A DNA stretch of 64,000 nucleotides from Thiodiazotropha sp040507005 (GCA_040507005.1 JBEVVS010000049.1:46539-110538); one strand, 5' to 3'. Counted from the stretch's first letter, positions 17,267-27,043 are shown. The notes: a model not told the origin generated them from the sequence alone. Numbers and translations: made by a program.

Positions 17267-18358
17267 ATGTCTGATCTGACACAAGATTCCGTAAATGAGG
17301 CCATCAAGGGATATGTAGAACCGCACCTAGAGAAGGATCTGGTAACCGCCAAGGCGATCAAGGCGGTGGACATCGAGGGCGGTAAGGTAGGCATAAAAGT
17401 CGAGCTGGGCTTTCCTGCAAAGGGTTGCATGGATGAGATTGCCGCAGCTGTGCGGGAGAAGGTCGGGGCCCTGCCCGGTGTGGAAGGCGTGGATGTAGAA
17501 ATTAGCTCGAAGATAGTTGCCCACTCAGTACAGAAGGCCCTCAAGCCGATCGACAACATCAAGAATATAATCGCCGTTGCATCCGGTAAGGGTGGGGTTG
17601 GTAAATCCACCACCGCGGTCAACCTGGCCCTGGCACTGGCGGAAGAGGGGGCCAAGGTGGGTGTGCTGGATGCCGATATCTACGGTCCATCCCAGCCCCG
17701 TATGCTGGGTATCAACGGCAAGCCGGACTCCAAGGACGGCAAGACCCTGGAACCGATGCAAGGCTATGACATGCAGGCGATGTCGATCGGCTTTCTGATT
17801 GATGAGGAGACCCCCATGATCTGGCGTGGTCCCATGGTCACCCAGGCCCTCGAGCAGTTGCTGAATGATACCAATTGGGACAATCTGGACTATCTGGTTG
17901 TGGACCTGCCCCCGGGCACCGGCGATACACAGCTGACTTTGGCGCAAAAGGTGCCCGTATCCGGCGCTGTGATCGTGACAACCCCCCAAGACATAGCCTT
18001 GCTGGATGCGCGCAAAGGCCTCAAGATGTTTGAGAAGGTGGAGGTTCCTGTGTTGGGTATCGTGGAGAACATGAGCATCCATATCTGCTCGAAATGCGGC
18101 CACGAAGAGCATATCTTCGGTCAGGGCGGCGGCACATCCATGGCTGAACAGTACAATGTGGACCTATTGGGCGCGCTGCCCCTGGATATCCGTATCCGGG
18201 AAGAGACCGATGGGGGCAAACCCACCGTTGTTGCGGAACCCGATTCCCGCATTTCTCAGATCTACCGTGAAATTGCCCGCAAGACTGCGGCTAAGCTCTC
18301 ACTCCAGGCCAAGGACTATGCGGCCAAATTCCCGAACATAGTGATCCAGAACAACTAG
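17267..18358 (+). CDS. apbC: Iron-sulfur cluster carrier ApbC (Mrp/NBP35-type ATPase)
   Basis: Cytosolic P-loop ATPase that carries and delivers Fe-S clusters. The 363-residue protein has an N-terminal MIP18/DUF59 domain (about 5-80), a deviant Walker A GKGGVGKS (107-114), and the conserved CSKC pair (C274, C277) that binds a bridging cluster at the dimer interface. The ribosome site is AGGAG 9 bases before the ATG. It is flanked by a terminator-like repeat upstream and an oppositely oriented rnt downstream, so it is probably transcribed alone. Confidence 0.93.
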   Translation: MSDLTQDSVNEAIKGYVEPHLEKDLVTAKAIKAVDIEGGKVGIKVELGFPAKGCMDEIAAAVREKVGALPGVEGVDVEISSKIVAHSVQKALKPIDNIKNIIAVASGKGGVGKSTTAVNLALALAEEGAKVGVLDADIYGPSQPRMLGINGKPDSKDGKTLEPMQGYDMQAMSIGFLIDEETPMIWRGPMVTQALEQLLNDTNWDNLDYLVVDLPPGTGDTQLTLAQKVPVSGAVIVTTPQDIALLDARKGLKMFEKVEVPVLGIVENMSIHICSKCGHEEHIFGQGGGTSMAEQYNVDLLGALPLDIRIREETDGGKPTVVAEPDSRISQIYREIARKTAAKLSLQAKDYAAKFPNIVIQNN

Positions 18359-18492
18359 TTGCAATGTCTCAGGATAGGCGCCGGAGCTGCTCATCGGATC
18401 AGCATGGCGTCACATCGGCCCCCACATGACGCTATGTCGTAGCGGGGCCGTGCAACTCTCTACACGATGCTTCCCGGCGCAAGCCTGGAGAC

Positions 18493-19146
18493 TTATTCTG
18501 GCCCATTCCCTTTAGCCCAAGGCCGATCGGGAGTCAGTGTCTGCCACTGATTGATGATAGTGCAAAACAGCCTTGCGGTCTGCTCTGTGTCATAGATTGC
18601 AGAGTGTGCCTCGTTGCTGTCCCACTCCAGTCCTGCGGCCTTGGCGGCTTTGGCTAGTACGGTTTGGCCATAGGCGGCACCAGCCAGGGTGACCGTGTCG
18701 AATGTACTGAATGGGTGGAAAGGATTGCGTTTGATCCCGGTTCTCTCCACAGCGGCGTTAAGAAATCCGAGATCGAAAAATGCGTTGTGGCCCACCAGGA
18801 TCGCCCTTTTACACCCGCTGGCTTTGACAGCCTTGCGGATGGGGGTGAAAAGTAGTCGCAAAGCCTCCTTTTCCGCAACGGCGTCACGAAACGGGTGTTC
18901 CGGATCGATGCCGTTGAATTCGAGTGCCTTGGGATCGATATTGGCCCCTTCAAATGGCACCAGATGATAGGCATGGGTCTCAGCGGGGTAGAGCAAGCCC
19001 TGTTGATCCATGGCAATAGTGGTGGCTGCGATCTCCAATAGTGCGTCCTTGGCTGAATCGAACCCACCGGTTTCAACGTCTACCACCACTGGCAGATAGC
19101 CGCGAAATCGTTGCGCCATGGCGCTGTTGTAGCTGATGTCATTCAT
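18493..19146 (-). CDS. rnt: Ribonuclease T
   Basis: 3'-5' exonuclease of the DEDDh group that trims tRNA and other stable RNA ends. The 217-residue product shows the exonuclease motifs DVETGG (Exo I, about 22-27), GHNAFFDLGFL (Exo II) and HSAIYDTEQTARLF (Exo III, with the catalytic His and Asp). Length and the RFRGYLPVVVDVETGGF start match RNase T. It is divergent from mlaA across a 243-base gap in which only a TATACT -10-like hexamer (19249-19254, plus strand) is seen. Confidence 0.94.
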   Translation of the reverse strand: MNDISYNSAMAQRFRGYLPVVVDVETGGFDSAKDALLEIAATTIAMDQQGLLYPAETHAYHLVPFEGANIDPKALEFNGIDPEHPFRDAVAEKEALRLLFTPIRKAVKASGCKRAILVGHNAFFDLGFLNAAVERTGIKRNPFHPFSTFDTVTLAGAAYGQTVLAKAAKAAGLEWDSNEAHSAIYDTEQTARLFCTIINQWQTLTPDRPWAKGNGPE

Positions 19147-19389
19147 CCACCCTAGGATAAATAAAGGGAGTGATTATTTCGAATCTTTTTCATCCAACAG
19201 CCAGCATCTCCATTGCCAGGGCCAGGGTTTTGCAATAGCTCTCACGGTTATACTGCATATTTAATTTCACCTACGGCCGATCTGGCTGATATGATGTCGA
19301 ACCTAGCCGCTGCGAAGGCATGAAAGAAGAGTGTGGCCATGGTGACTTCCGCCCTGTGCTGACAGCGGGAACGAACTGCCAGCCAAACA

Positions 19390-20151
19390 ATGAGCTTGAT
19401 ATCTGTGAGTAAAAGGATAGTCGTCGTCGGTCTGCTGTTGCTGTTTTTAACAGGTTGCGCCAGCATAAAAAACAGGCACCCAAACGATCCCCTTGAGTCG
19501 ATCAACCGTGGGATCGATGAATTCAACCAGGAGGTTGACACCTACGTGGCGAAACCCGTTGCCAAGGGTTATCGCGCGGTTACACCCTCGGTTGTGGATT
19601 TGGGGATCACTAATTTTTTCAATAATCTCGCGGACGTCCCCTCCGCGGTGAACAATCTTCTGCAACTCAAGCCCACCCATGCCTTGACCGACCTTGGACG
19701 GGTCTGTATCAACACCACACTGGGTATATTCGGCCTGTTCGATGTGGCATCGGATATGGGTATCCCGAACTACAAGGAGGACCTGGGACAGACCTTGGGA
19801 TTTTGGGGGATGGGTGACACCCCTTACATGGTGGTACCCTTTCTTGGGCCCACCACGCTGCGCGACCTGATCGGCTTGGTTGGCGACACCTGGTTGAATC
19901 CGATCAGCTATCCGAGTCAGGATACATACTATGCCTTGACGACCCTGAGGCTTATCGACGTGCGTGCCGACCTGCTTGAGGCTGGGGATGTCCTGGATGA
20001 GGCGGCTGTGGATAGGTATGCCTTCCAAAGGGAGTTCTATCTGCAAAAAAGGGATTCGCAGATAAAAGATGGTCCCAATCATATGGATGAGGACGATCTC
20101 TTCGACGACACCTTTTTCGATGACGAAGAGCCGCCCCTGGAAGAAGATTAA
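19390..20151 (+). CDS. mlaA: Phospholipid-trafficking outer-membrane lipoprotein MlaA (VacJ)
   Basis: MlaA removes phospholipids from the outer leaflet of the outer membrane and passes them to MlaC. The 253-residue product has a lipobox LTGC (Cys near residue 23) and the family core DPLESINRGIDEFNQ, GFWGMGDTPYMVVPFLGPTTLRD. The C-terminus is unusually acidic (MDEDDLFDDTFFDDEEPPLEED), a tail not needed for the family fold. No other mla genes are in the window. It converges with pyrC, with 6 bases between the stops. Confidence 0.93.
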   Translation: MSLISVSKRIVVVGLLLLFLTGCASIKNRHPNDPLESINRGIDEFNQEVDTYVAKPVAKGYRAVTPSVVDLGITNFFNNLADVPSAVNNLLQLKPTHALTDLGRVCINTTLGIFGLFDVASDMGIPNYKEDLGQTLGFWGMGDTPYMVVPFLGPTTLRDLIGLVGDTWLNPISYPSQDTYYALTTLRLIDVRADLLEAGDVLDEAAVDRYAFQREFYLQKRDSQIKDGPNHMDEDDLFDDTFFDDEEPPLEED

Positions 20152-20157
20152 GAGTGC

Positions 20158-21192
20158 CTAGGGGCGGACCAACTGCCAGCTGATTTTCTCGCCACCGCCC
20201 AGGGGGACTACCCGGTCTTGACCGAATTGGTAGCTCTCGGGTGCTACCCATGCCTTCTTCTCCAGGGTGATCGTCTCCCGATTGCGGGGCAAGCCATAGA
20301 AATCCGCTCCAAACTGGCTGGCGAAACCCTCCAGCTTCTCCAGTGCGCCGACCCGCTCAAATAGCTCAGCGTAGAGTTCAATGGCTGCATGTGCGGTGTA
20401 GCATCCTGCGCATCCGCAGGCACACTCTTTGGCATGCTGTGGATGGGGGGCGCTGTCGGTGCCGAGGAAGAAATGGCTTTCGCCACTGGTTGCCGCCTCG
20501 ATCAATGCCTTTTGGTGGCTCTCCCGTTTCAAGATCGGCAAGCAGTAAAAGTGGGGGCGAATGCCGCCGACCAGCATGGAATTGCGATTGTAGAGCAGGT
20601 GCTGGACCGTGATGGTCGCCCCGAGCCTGCCCTCGCTGGCGCGTACGAAATCCACCGCTTGCTTGGTTGTAATGTGCTCGAAGACCATAGGCAGGGCAGG
20701 AAAGTCCCGGGTCAAGGGTTGTAGATGGCGATCGATGAAGACCTTCTCACGATCGAAGATATCCACATCCGGGTCGGTCACTTCCGCATGAATCAGCAAG
20801 GGGAGTCCCTCTTTCTGCATCGTTTCCAGGGCCGGATAACAGCGGCGAATGTCTGTGACACCTGCGTCGGAATGGGTTGTGGCACCTGCGGGGTAGAGTT
20901 TTATCCCTTTGATAATACCGCTCTTTTTAGCGGTCAGTACCTCATCGCTGCTGAGATGGTCGGTCATATAGAGAGTCATCAGGGGGGTGAAGTCACTCTC
21001 CTTTGGTAGCGCAGCGAGAATGCGCTCCCGGTACGCCGCGGCCATGGCTGTGGTGGTCACCGGCGGTTTCAAATTGGGCATCACTATGGCGCGGGCGAAT
21101 CGTTCGGCGGTGTGAGTCACCACGGATGCCATGGCATCGTCATCACGCAGATGCAGGTGCCAGTCGTCGGGTCTGGTTAGGGTAATTTGCAT
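20158..21192 (-). CDS. pyrC: Dihydroorotase
   Basis: Interconverts carbamoyl-aspartate and dihydroorotate in pyrimidine synthesis. The 344-residue PyrC-type enzyme has the metal ligands in RPDDWHLHLRDD (residues 7-18), the carbamylated-lysine segment GIKLYPAGATTHSDAG, the HAEVTD and FEHITTKQ histidine segments, and the aspartate of LGTDSAPHPQHAK. It is divergent from the globule-protein genes. Confidence 0.96.
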   Translation of the reverse strand: MQITLTRPDDWHLHLRDDDAMASVVTHTAERFARAIVMPNLKPPVTTTAMAAAYRERILAALPKESDFTPLMTLYMTDHLSSDEVLTAKKSGIIKGIKLYPAGATTHSDAGVTDIRRCYPALETMQKEGLPLLIHAEVTDPDVDIFDREKVFIDRHLQPLTRDFPALPMVFEHITTKQAVDFVRASEGRLGATITVQHLLYNRNSMLVGGIRPHFYCLPILKRESHQKALIEAATSGESHFFLGTDSAPHPQHAKECACGCAGCYTAHAAIELYAELFERVGALEKLEGFASQFGADFYGLPRNRETITLEKKAWVAPESYQFGQDRVVPLGGGEKISWQLVRP

Positions 21193-21382
21193 GGATTGCT
21201 GTTTCGGTCCGGTTTTTGGGTTACTGGGTATATTAGAAAATGACTATTTAATATTTTTTCACAATTAATAATCGCAATTTGTTAATTTAAGTAATTTCTA
21301 ATATTCTTTACCTCGAAGGCTTCGCTGTATCTGCTTTCTCAAATAACATCATGATTACATTCTATCTCGAGGAGAGTGAATA

Positions 21383-21727
21383 ATGAAAAAGATCGTTCAA
21401 GCTTCTGCAGCTGCTGCATTGATCATTGCTTCCGCTTCTGCTTCCGCATGGTGGGGCGGCCCAGGTTGGGGCAACCGTGGTTGGAACAACGACGGTTGGG
21501 GCGACGGCTGGGGTGATGGCTCCGGTGACTTCAGTTTTGGCATGAGCGGTAGTGCCCGTGGTTCTGGCTATGGTCGCGGCAACAACTACTATCGCGACTA
21601 CTATGGTTACGGTCCTTATGGTTACGGCGCTCCTTATGGTTATGGCGCTCCTTATGGCTATGGCTATCCGCCAGTTGCTCCTGTAGCACCTGCCGCACCT
21701 GCGACACAGGCTGCTCCAGCCAAGTAA
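21383..21727 (+). CDS. Sulfur globule-type protein (Gly/Tyr-rich, exported)
   Basis: A 114-residue protein with a Sec signal peptide (MKKIVQASAAAALIIASASASA) and a mature part rich in Gly, Tyr, Trp, Asn and Pro. It starts WWGGPGWGNRGWNN, has an SFGMSGSARGSGYGRG segment, tandem repeats of PYGYGA (about 73-95), and an Ala/Pro tail. This composition and layout match the periplasmic sulfur globule envelope proteins of purple sulfur bacteria (SgpA/B/C type), which coat stored sulfur in the periplasm. The family call is from pattern recognition. The ribosome site is GAGGAGAG. It is probably cotranscribed with the next gene, 88 bases on. Upstream is an AT-rich stretch (21230-21320) without a clear sigma-70 promoter. 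Confidence 0.8.
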   Translation: MKKIVQASAAAALIIASASASAWWGGPGWGNRGWNNDGWGDGWGDGSGDFSFGMSGSARGSGYGRGNNYYRDYYGYGPYGYGAPYGYGAPYGYGYPPVAPVAPAAPATQAAPAK

Positions 21728-21815
21728 AGCGGGATAATCACAGGGAAAAGTCGGCACAGGGACGTGCATAGGCAGACAGCGTGGTTTTACACTAAAAAAT
21801 TCTGGGTACTGAAAA

Positions 21816-22475
21816 ATGAAAAAGATTTCTATCATTGCCGCGGCTATCGCCATGGCAGCCTCATCGGCAACTGTTAATGCATGGTGGGGTAACGATTGGG
21901 GTGACGATTTCTTTGGTGACGGCTTTGGTGCCGGTGATTTCGACTTCAATTTCAATATGCGTGCACGCGGTGACGGTTATGGTCGTGGTTATAACAACTA
22001 TCGTAACTACTATGGCTATGCTCCCTATGGTTATGCCCCATATGGTCATGTTCCCGCAGTTCCTACAATGACTGAAGAGCAGAAGGCTGCAATGGAAGAG
22101 CAGCAGAAGGCGTTTGCCGAGCAACAACAAAAGGCCTTCGAGCAGGCGGTTGCCGCGCAACGTGAGTACGCTGAAAAATATAGCGCCGATCCTCGTGCCG
22201 CGATGGAAGCTGAAATGAAGGCCCGCCAGGAGCAGATGCAGGCTCAGCGTGATCAGATGCAAGCACGTTATGATAGCAAGGCTCCTGCCAGACCCGAGAT
22301 GCCTGAAGCCATGGCTAAACGGATGGAAGAGTCTCAGGCTCGCCGTGACGAGATGATCAAAGAGATGGAGACTCGTCGCGCTGAGGCGATGAAAATGATG
22401 GAAGAGCGTCGCAAAGTTGCCATGGAGCGCAAACCTTTCGAAATGCCTGCTTTCGAGTCTCGCAAAGATATCTAA
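21816..22475 (+). CDS. Two-part sulfur globule-type protein with long charged helix
   Basis: A 219-residue exported protein. After a signal peptide ending near VNA, residues 23-80 resemble the preceding globule protein (WWGNDWGDDFFGDGFG, repeats of YGYAPYG). From about residue 83 it changes to a continuous Glu/Lys/Gln/Met/Arg-rich segment predicted to be helical, with repeated EEQQKAF, QMQAQRDQMQ and MEERR patterns. It could be a coiled-coil scaffold of the globule envelope. A larger coiled-coil globule protein (SgpD) is known in Allochromatium, but its sequence could not be compared here. The gene ends just before a strong terminator. Confidence 0.72.
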   Translation: MKKISIIAAAIAMAASSATVNAWWGNDWGDDFFGDGFGAGDFDFNFNMRARGDGYGRGYNNYRNYYGYAPYGYAPYGHVPAVPTMTEEQKAAMEEQQKAFAEQQQKAFEQAVAAQREYAEKYSADPRAAMEAEMKARQEQMQAQRDQMQARYDSKAPARPEMPEAMAKRMEESQARRDEMIKEMETRRAEAMKMMEERRKVAMERKPFEMPAFESRKDI

Positions 22476-22500
22476 GAAGAATTTCCCTGCAGGCCACTGA

Positions 22501-22537
22501 AAAAGCGCTACCGGATTATCCGGTAGCGCTTTTTTTT
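22501..22537 (+). terminator. Strong rho-independent terminator of the globule-protein operon
   Basis: A 12-bp perfect stem AGCGCTACCGGA / TCCGGTAGCGCT with loop TTA is flanked by A and T runs, ending in eight T. It lies 26 bases past the second globule gene. The A run on the other side would also allow termination from the minus strand. Confidence 0.92.
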
Positions 22538-22888
22538 ATGCTTTGTCGGACCCGATCGGCTTGCTGTTTGCGATAATCGCTTTTTTGTCCTGCGCCACCT
22601 GTTATCGTTTGTTATCTTGTTGAAACAGGTCCCCTTTGATTTGCATTACGCTTTGCCACTGAAATCTGCTTTACCAGCCCAACAAAGTTTAATTAACAAT
22701 AAAAACAGGGAATTAAGTCAGAAAAATAATCATCTAAAACGCTGAAAATCAACCCATCTTGCTGTATATTACGCCTATCAATTCAAACCATTGGCTAGCC
22801 AAATAGTTTCTCAGCCGTATGAGATAGGTCCTGATCTCCATACTGGAGAACGGATTTTGTTTGCCAGAATAACAGTCAGAGAATAACG
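22538..22888. other. Intergenic region upstream of aceE
   Basis: 351 bases with no gene seen. It is AT-rich in the middle and contains a TATATT hexamer in CTTGCTGTATATTACG (near 22763-22768) that could be a -10 element for aceE; no matching -35 was found. No hairpin or repeat stands out. Confidence 0.4.
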
Positions 22889-25543
22889 ATGCCCACTAGA
22901 CCCGATACCGATCCCCTAGAGACACAGGAGTGGCTGGATGCCTTGGAGGCCGTGCTCGAGAATGAAGGTGTGGATCGTGCCCACTTCCTCATTGAACGCT
23001 TGGTTGATAAGGCCCGCCGGTCCGGTGCTTACCTGCCTTTCAGTGCCAACACAGCCTATGTCAATACCATACCGGTGACCAAGCAGCAGCGTTTTCCCGG
23101 CGATCGAGCGATGGAGCGTCGTATCAGGTCTTTTATTCGCTGGAATGCCATGGCGATGGTGGTGCAGGCAAACAGGATATCCACCGAGTTAGGCGGTCAT
23201 ATATCCAGCTTTGCCTCCAGTGCCACCCTGTTCGATGTGGGCTTTAACCATTTTTTTCACGCCCCAAGCAAGGAGCGGGACGGGGATCTGATCTTTTTTC
23301 AGGGACACTCTGCACCCGGTGTCTATGCCAGGGCCTACCTGGAAGGTCGTTTGAGTGAAGACCAGCTCTACAGTTTCCGCCAGGAGGTCGACGGTCAGGG
23401 TCTCTCGTCCTATCCGCATCCCTGGTTGATGCCAGGCTTTTGGCAGTTTCCGACGGTATCCATGGGACTGGGTCCTTTGATGGCGATTTATCAGGCGCGA
23501 TTCATGCGCTATCTGCATGATCGAGGTCTACTGAATACGGATGAACGCAAAGTGTGGGCATTCTGCGGAGATGGTGAAATGGATGAACCGGAGGCCCTGG
23601 GTGCCATCTCCCTGGCCGGACGTGAACGTCTGGATAATCTGGTGTTCGTGATTAATTGTAACCTGCAACGCCTGGACGGACCGGTAAGGGGTAATGGCAA
23701 GATCATACAAGAGCTTGAGGCCGTATTCCGCGGCGCTGGCTGGAACGTGATCAAGGTGATTTGGGGTGGTTATTGGGATCCGCTTTTTGCCCGTGACAAG
23801 AACGGCATACTCCTGAAGCGCATGGAGGAGTGTGTCGATGGAGATTACCAGGCATACAAGGCCAAAGGTGGCGCCTATACACGTGAGCACTTCTTCGGTA
23901 GATACCCGGAACTCGATGAAATGGTCGCCAATATGACCGATGAGGATATCTGGCGTTTGAACAGAGGCGGTCACGATCCACATAAAGTCTATGCGGCTTA
24001 TGCAGAGGCAGTGTCCCATAAGGGACAGCCGACAGTTATTTTGGCCAAGACAGTCAAGGGTTACGGGATGGGTGTGGCCGGTGAGGGTCAGAATATCACC
24101 CACTCCCAGAAAAAGATGGGAGAGGCGGCATTGAAGGCGTTTCGTGATCGTTTCAACATCCCGATATCGGACGATCAGATAAGCGCGGCGCCCTTCTATA
24201 AACCACCAGCGGATAGCCCTGAAATGCAATACATGCATGAACACCGTCAGAACTTGGGCGGTTTTCTGCCACAGCGTCGTACCAAACTGGAACCGCTGCA
24301 AGTGCCGACGCTGGATGAGTTCAAGGCTCTCTTGGAAGGCAGTGGGGATAGGGAGCAATCCACGACCATGGCATTTGTGCGCTTGCTCAACATGCTGGTG
24401 CGGAATAAAGCGGTTGGGAATCAGATTGTTCCTATCGTGCCTGATGAAGCACGCACCTTTGGCATGGAAGGCATGTTTCGCCAGTTGGGGATATATTCCT
24501 CGGTGGGACAATTGTATGAGCCGGTGGATGCCGACCAGGTGATGTTCTATCGAGAGGACAAGAAGGGGCAGATTCTCCAGGAGGGCATCAATGAAGCGGG
24601 TGCAATGTCTTCCTGGATAGCGGCTGCCACCTCCTACAGCAATCACGGGATCAGCATGATTCCGTTCTATATTTATTATTCGATGTTCGGCTTTCAACGG
24701 GTTGGCGATCTGGCCTGGGCGGCAGGGGACATGCAGGCAAGGGGGTTCCTAATCGGTGGTACCGCCGGCCGCACCACCTTGGCAGGAGAAGGATTACAGC
24801 ATCAGGACGGACATAGTCACATCATTGCCGGGACGATACCGAACTGTGTCAGTTACGATCCGGCCTTCGCCTATGAGCTGGCAGTGATTGTGCAGGATGG
24901 AATGCGCCGCATGTACCAGGAGCAGGACAATGTTTTTTACTACATCACCGTGATGAATGAAAATTACATACAGCCTGCAATGCCCGAGGGCGTGGAGGAG
25001 GGCATAGTACGCGGTTTCTACCTGTTAAATAGTGGTGGCAAGCACAAACACCGGGTGCAACTGCTGGGGAGTGGCACAATCCTGCGTGAAGTGATTGCCG
25101 CAGCGGAATTGTTGGAAAAGGAGTTCAAGGTCTCAGCGGACGTTTGGAGTGTTACCAGCTTCAATGAACTGCGCCGTGACGGCTTGGATGTTGAGCGATG
25201 GAACACCCTGCATCCAGAAGAGAAACCAAGGTTAAGTTACGTCACTGAAAAGCTAAGCGGTCAAAGTGGGCCGGTGGTGGCAGCCACAGATTATATTCGC
25301 AGTTATGCGGATCAGATCCGCCCTTTCATCAACGCGAATTACAGTGTGCTGGGCACTGACGGGTTCGGCCGCAGTGACATGCGCAGCCAGTTACGCAAGT
25401 TTTTTGAGGTAAACCGTTACTACATCGTAATCGCTGCCTTGAAGGCGCTTGCTGATCAAGGCGAGATCAAACCAGACAAAGTAAGTCAGGCGATCAAGAA
25501 GTACAAAATCGATCCGGAGAAACCCAATCCCATTGAGGTTTAG
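22889..25543 (+). CDS. aceE: Pyruvate dehydrogenase E1 component (homodimeric)
   Basis: Thiamine-diphosphate enzyme that decarboxylates pyruvate and acetylates the lipoyl groups of E2. The 884-residue length is that of the single-chain AceE type. The ThDP motif runs from GDGEMDEPEALGAI (near 227) to NCNLQRLDGPVRGNGK. The GHSAPGVYARAYLEGRL and GEGLQHQDGHSH segments are also typical. It is followed 74 bases later by aceF on the same strand. Confidence 0.97.
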   Translation: MPTRPDTDPLETQEWLDALEAVLENEGVDRAHFLIERLVDKARRSGAYLPFSANTAYVNTIPVTKQQRFPGDRAMERRIRSFIRWNAMAMVVQANRISTELGGHISSFASSATLFDVGFNHFFHAPSKERDGDLIFFQGHSAPGVYARAYLEGRLSEDQLYSFRQEVDGQGLSSYPHPWLMPGFWQFPTVSMGLGPLMAIYQARFMRYLHDRGLLNTDERKVWAFCGDGEMDEPEALGAISLAGRERLDNLVFVINCNLQRLDGPVRGNGKIIQELEAVFRGAGWNVIKVIWGGYWDPLFARDKNGILLKRMEECVDGDYQAYKAKGGAYTREHFFGRYPELDEMVANMTDEDIWRLNRGGHDPHKVYAAYAEAVSHKGQPTVILAKTVKGYGMGVAGEGQNITHSQKKMGEAALKAFRDRFNIPISDDQISAAPFYKPPADSPEMQYMHEHRQNLGGFLPQRRTKLEPLQVPTLDEFKALLEGSGDREQSTTMAFVRLLNMLVRNKAVGNQIVPIVPDEARTFGMEGMFRQLGIYSSVGQLYEPVDADQVMFYREDKKGQILQEGINEAGAMSSWIAAATSYSNHGISMIPFYIYYSMFGFQRVGDLAWAAGDMQARGFLIGGTAGRTTLAGEGLQHQDGHSHIIAGTIPNCVSYDPAFAYELAVIVQDGMRRMYQEQDNVFYYITVMNENYIQPAMPEGVEEGIVRGFYLLNSGGKHKHRVQLLGSGTILREVIAAAELLEKEFKVSADVWSVTSFNELRRDGLDVERWNTLHPEEKPRLSYVTEKLSGQSGPVVAATDYIRSYADQIRPFINANYSVLGTDGFGRSDMRSQLRKFFEVNRYYIVIAALKALADQGEIKPDKVSQAIKKYKIDPEKPNPIEV

Positions 25544-25617
25544 CCGGGTATTTCCGCCAACCGGTGATATGAAGCCGGAACGAATAGACGATGCCTTACC
25601 GGCAAAGAGGATAAGAC

Positions 25618-26964
25618 GTGGGTAAAACGACAGATGTACTGATTCCGGATATTGGTGATTTCGACTCGGTGGAGATCATTGAGGTTCTGGTTTCAGAGGG
25701 TGACAAGGTTGCGGTAGAGGCGTCCCTGCTAACCCTTGAAAGCGATAAGGCTACGATGGAGATTCCATCCCCCCATAGCGGAGAGGTCAAGCAACTGTTG
25801 GTCAAGGTTGGTGATCGGGTCAAGGAAGGAGACAGGATCCTCGTTATTGAAGCGGAAGAGCAACAGCAAACAGCGGATAGTGACAAAGCAGATGCTCCCG
25901 CACCGGCTGCTGAAGAGGTGGAAACTGTGCAAGCCCCGGCTCCGGCTTCTACCAAAGAGCCGGCACCCGCTGCTGAACTGCCGGCTCGACTTCCGGGTGA
26001 AAAAGAGGCCAGGGTGCCCCCTGTGCCTGCGGGATTCATTGAGAGCGGTGCACAGGCCACCCCCCACGCCAGTCCGTCAGTGCGTCGCTTTGCCCGTGAA
26101 TTGGGCATCGATCTATCCCTGGTCAAAGGTAGCGGTCCTAAACAGAGAATCCTGAAAGAGGATATTCAAGGGTTCGTGAAACGCTCTCTACGCCAAGGAG
26201 ACGGGGCAGCCCCAGCCCGGTCGCCCTTCGAGATACCGCTGGGTCCCGAGGTTGACTACAGCCGTTTTGGTGAGATTGAGACGACACCGCTGAATCGCAT
26301 CAAAAAGATCAGTGGGGCGCATTTGCATCGCTGTTGGTTGAGCGTGCCTCACGTTACCCAGTTTGACGAGGCGGATATCACCGAACTGGAAGATTTCAGG
26401 CAAGGGCAAAAGGAAGCCGCATCAAAGCAGGATGTCCGCTTGACCTTGATGCCGTTTCTCATGCAAGCCGTAGCATCGGCACTCAAGCAGATGCCTATAT
26501 TCAATGCGGCCCTGTCAGGTGATGGGGAATCCTTGAACTACAGGAAATATATTCATATCGGAGTGGCTGTGGATACGCCCAATGGGCTGGTGGTGCCGGT
26601 TGTCCGCGATGTGGATCAAAAGGGCGTTTTCCAGCTTGCCGGCGAGTTGATGGAAATCAGCAGCAAGGCTCGGGAAGGAAAATTAGCACCCGCCGATATG
26701 CAGGGCGGATGTTTCTCAATCTCCAGTCTTGGCGGTATCGGCGGCACCGCATTCACGCCTATTGTGAACGCTCCCGAAGTGGCGATCCTCGGCGTCTCCC
26801 GCAGCAGCATGCAGCCGGTATGGGATGGAGAGGCCTTCCAGCCACGATTGATCTTGCCCCTCTCCCTCTCCTATGATCACCGGGTGATCGATGGCGCGGA
26901 TGGTGTCAGGTTCACCACCTACCTCTCTTCCATTCTGGGTGATATTCGCCGCTTATTACTCTGA
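25618..26964 (+). CDS. aceF: Pyruvate dehydrogenase E2, dihydrolipoamide acetyltransferase
   Basis: Core of the pyruvate dehydrogenase complex; transfers acetyl from lipoyl-lysine to CoA. The 448-residue protein has a single lipoyl domain (about 1-80; lipoylated lysine K44 in SDKATM), an Ala/Pro/Glu linker, a peripheral-subunit-binding domain (about 142-180; ASPSVRRFARELGIDLSLVKGSG), and a catalytic domain with the DHRVIDGADG motif (His near 421). Many AceF proteins have two or three lipoyl domains; one more is carried here by the E3 gene lpdA. The GTG start at 25618 follows AGAGGATAAGAC. Confidence 0.95.
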   Translation: MGKTTDVLIPDIGDFDSVEIIEVLVSEGDKVAVEASLLTLESDKATMEIPSPHSGEVKQLLVKVGDRVKEGDRILVIEAEEQQQTADSDKADAPAPAAEEVETVQAPAPASTKEPAPAAELPARLPGEKEARVPPVPAGFIESGAQATPHASPSVRRFARELGIDLSLVKGSGPKQRILKEDIQGFVKRSLRQGDGAAPARSPFEIPLGPEVDYSRFGEIETTPLNRIKKISGAHLHRCWLSVPHVTQFDEADITELEDFRQGQKEAASKQDVRLTLMPFLMQAVASALKQMPIFNAALSGDGESLNYRKYIHIGVAVDTPNGLVVPVVRDVDQKGVFQLAGELMEISSKAREGKLAPADMQGGCFSISSLGGIGGTAFTPIVNAPEVAILGVSRSSMQPVWDGEAFQPRLILPLSLSYDHRVIDGADGVRFTTYLSSILGDIRRLLL

Positions 26965-27043
26965 TCACCGGGGCATCATCCCGCCAATGCCTGGTCACTT
27001 GAGCGGTGCCGACTGAAATTTGTACAAAGCTCAATAAAAACAT

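Noticed and set aside
23528..24697. Long minus-strand open frame (389 codons) inside aceE
   Set aside because: It is fully antisense to a clearly recognised aceE; the His-rich, unnatural composition is typical of a shadow frame.
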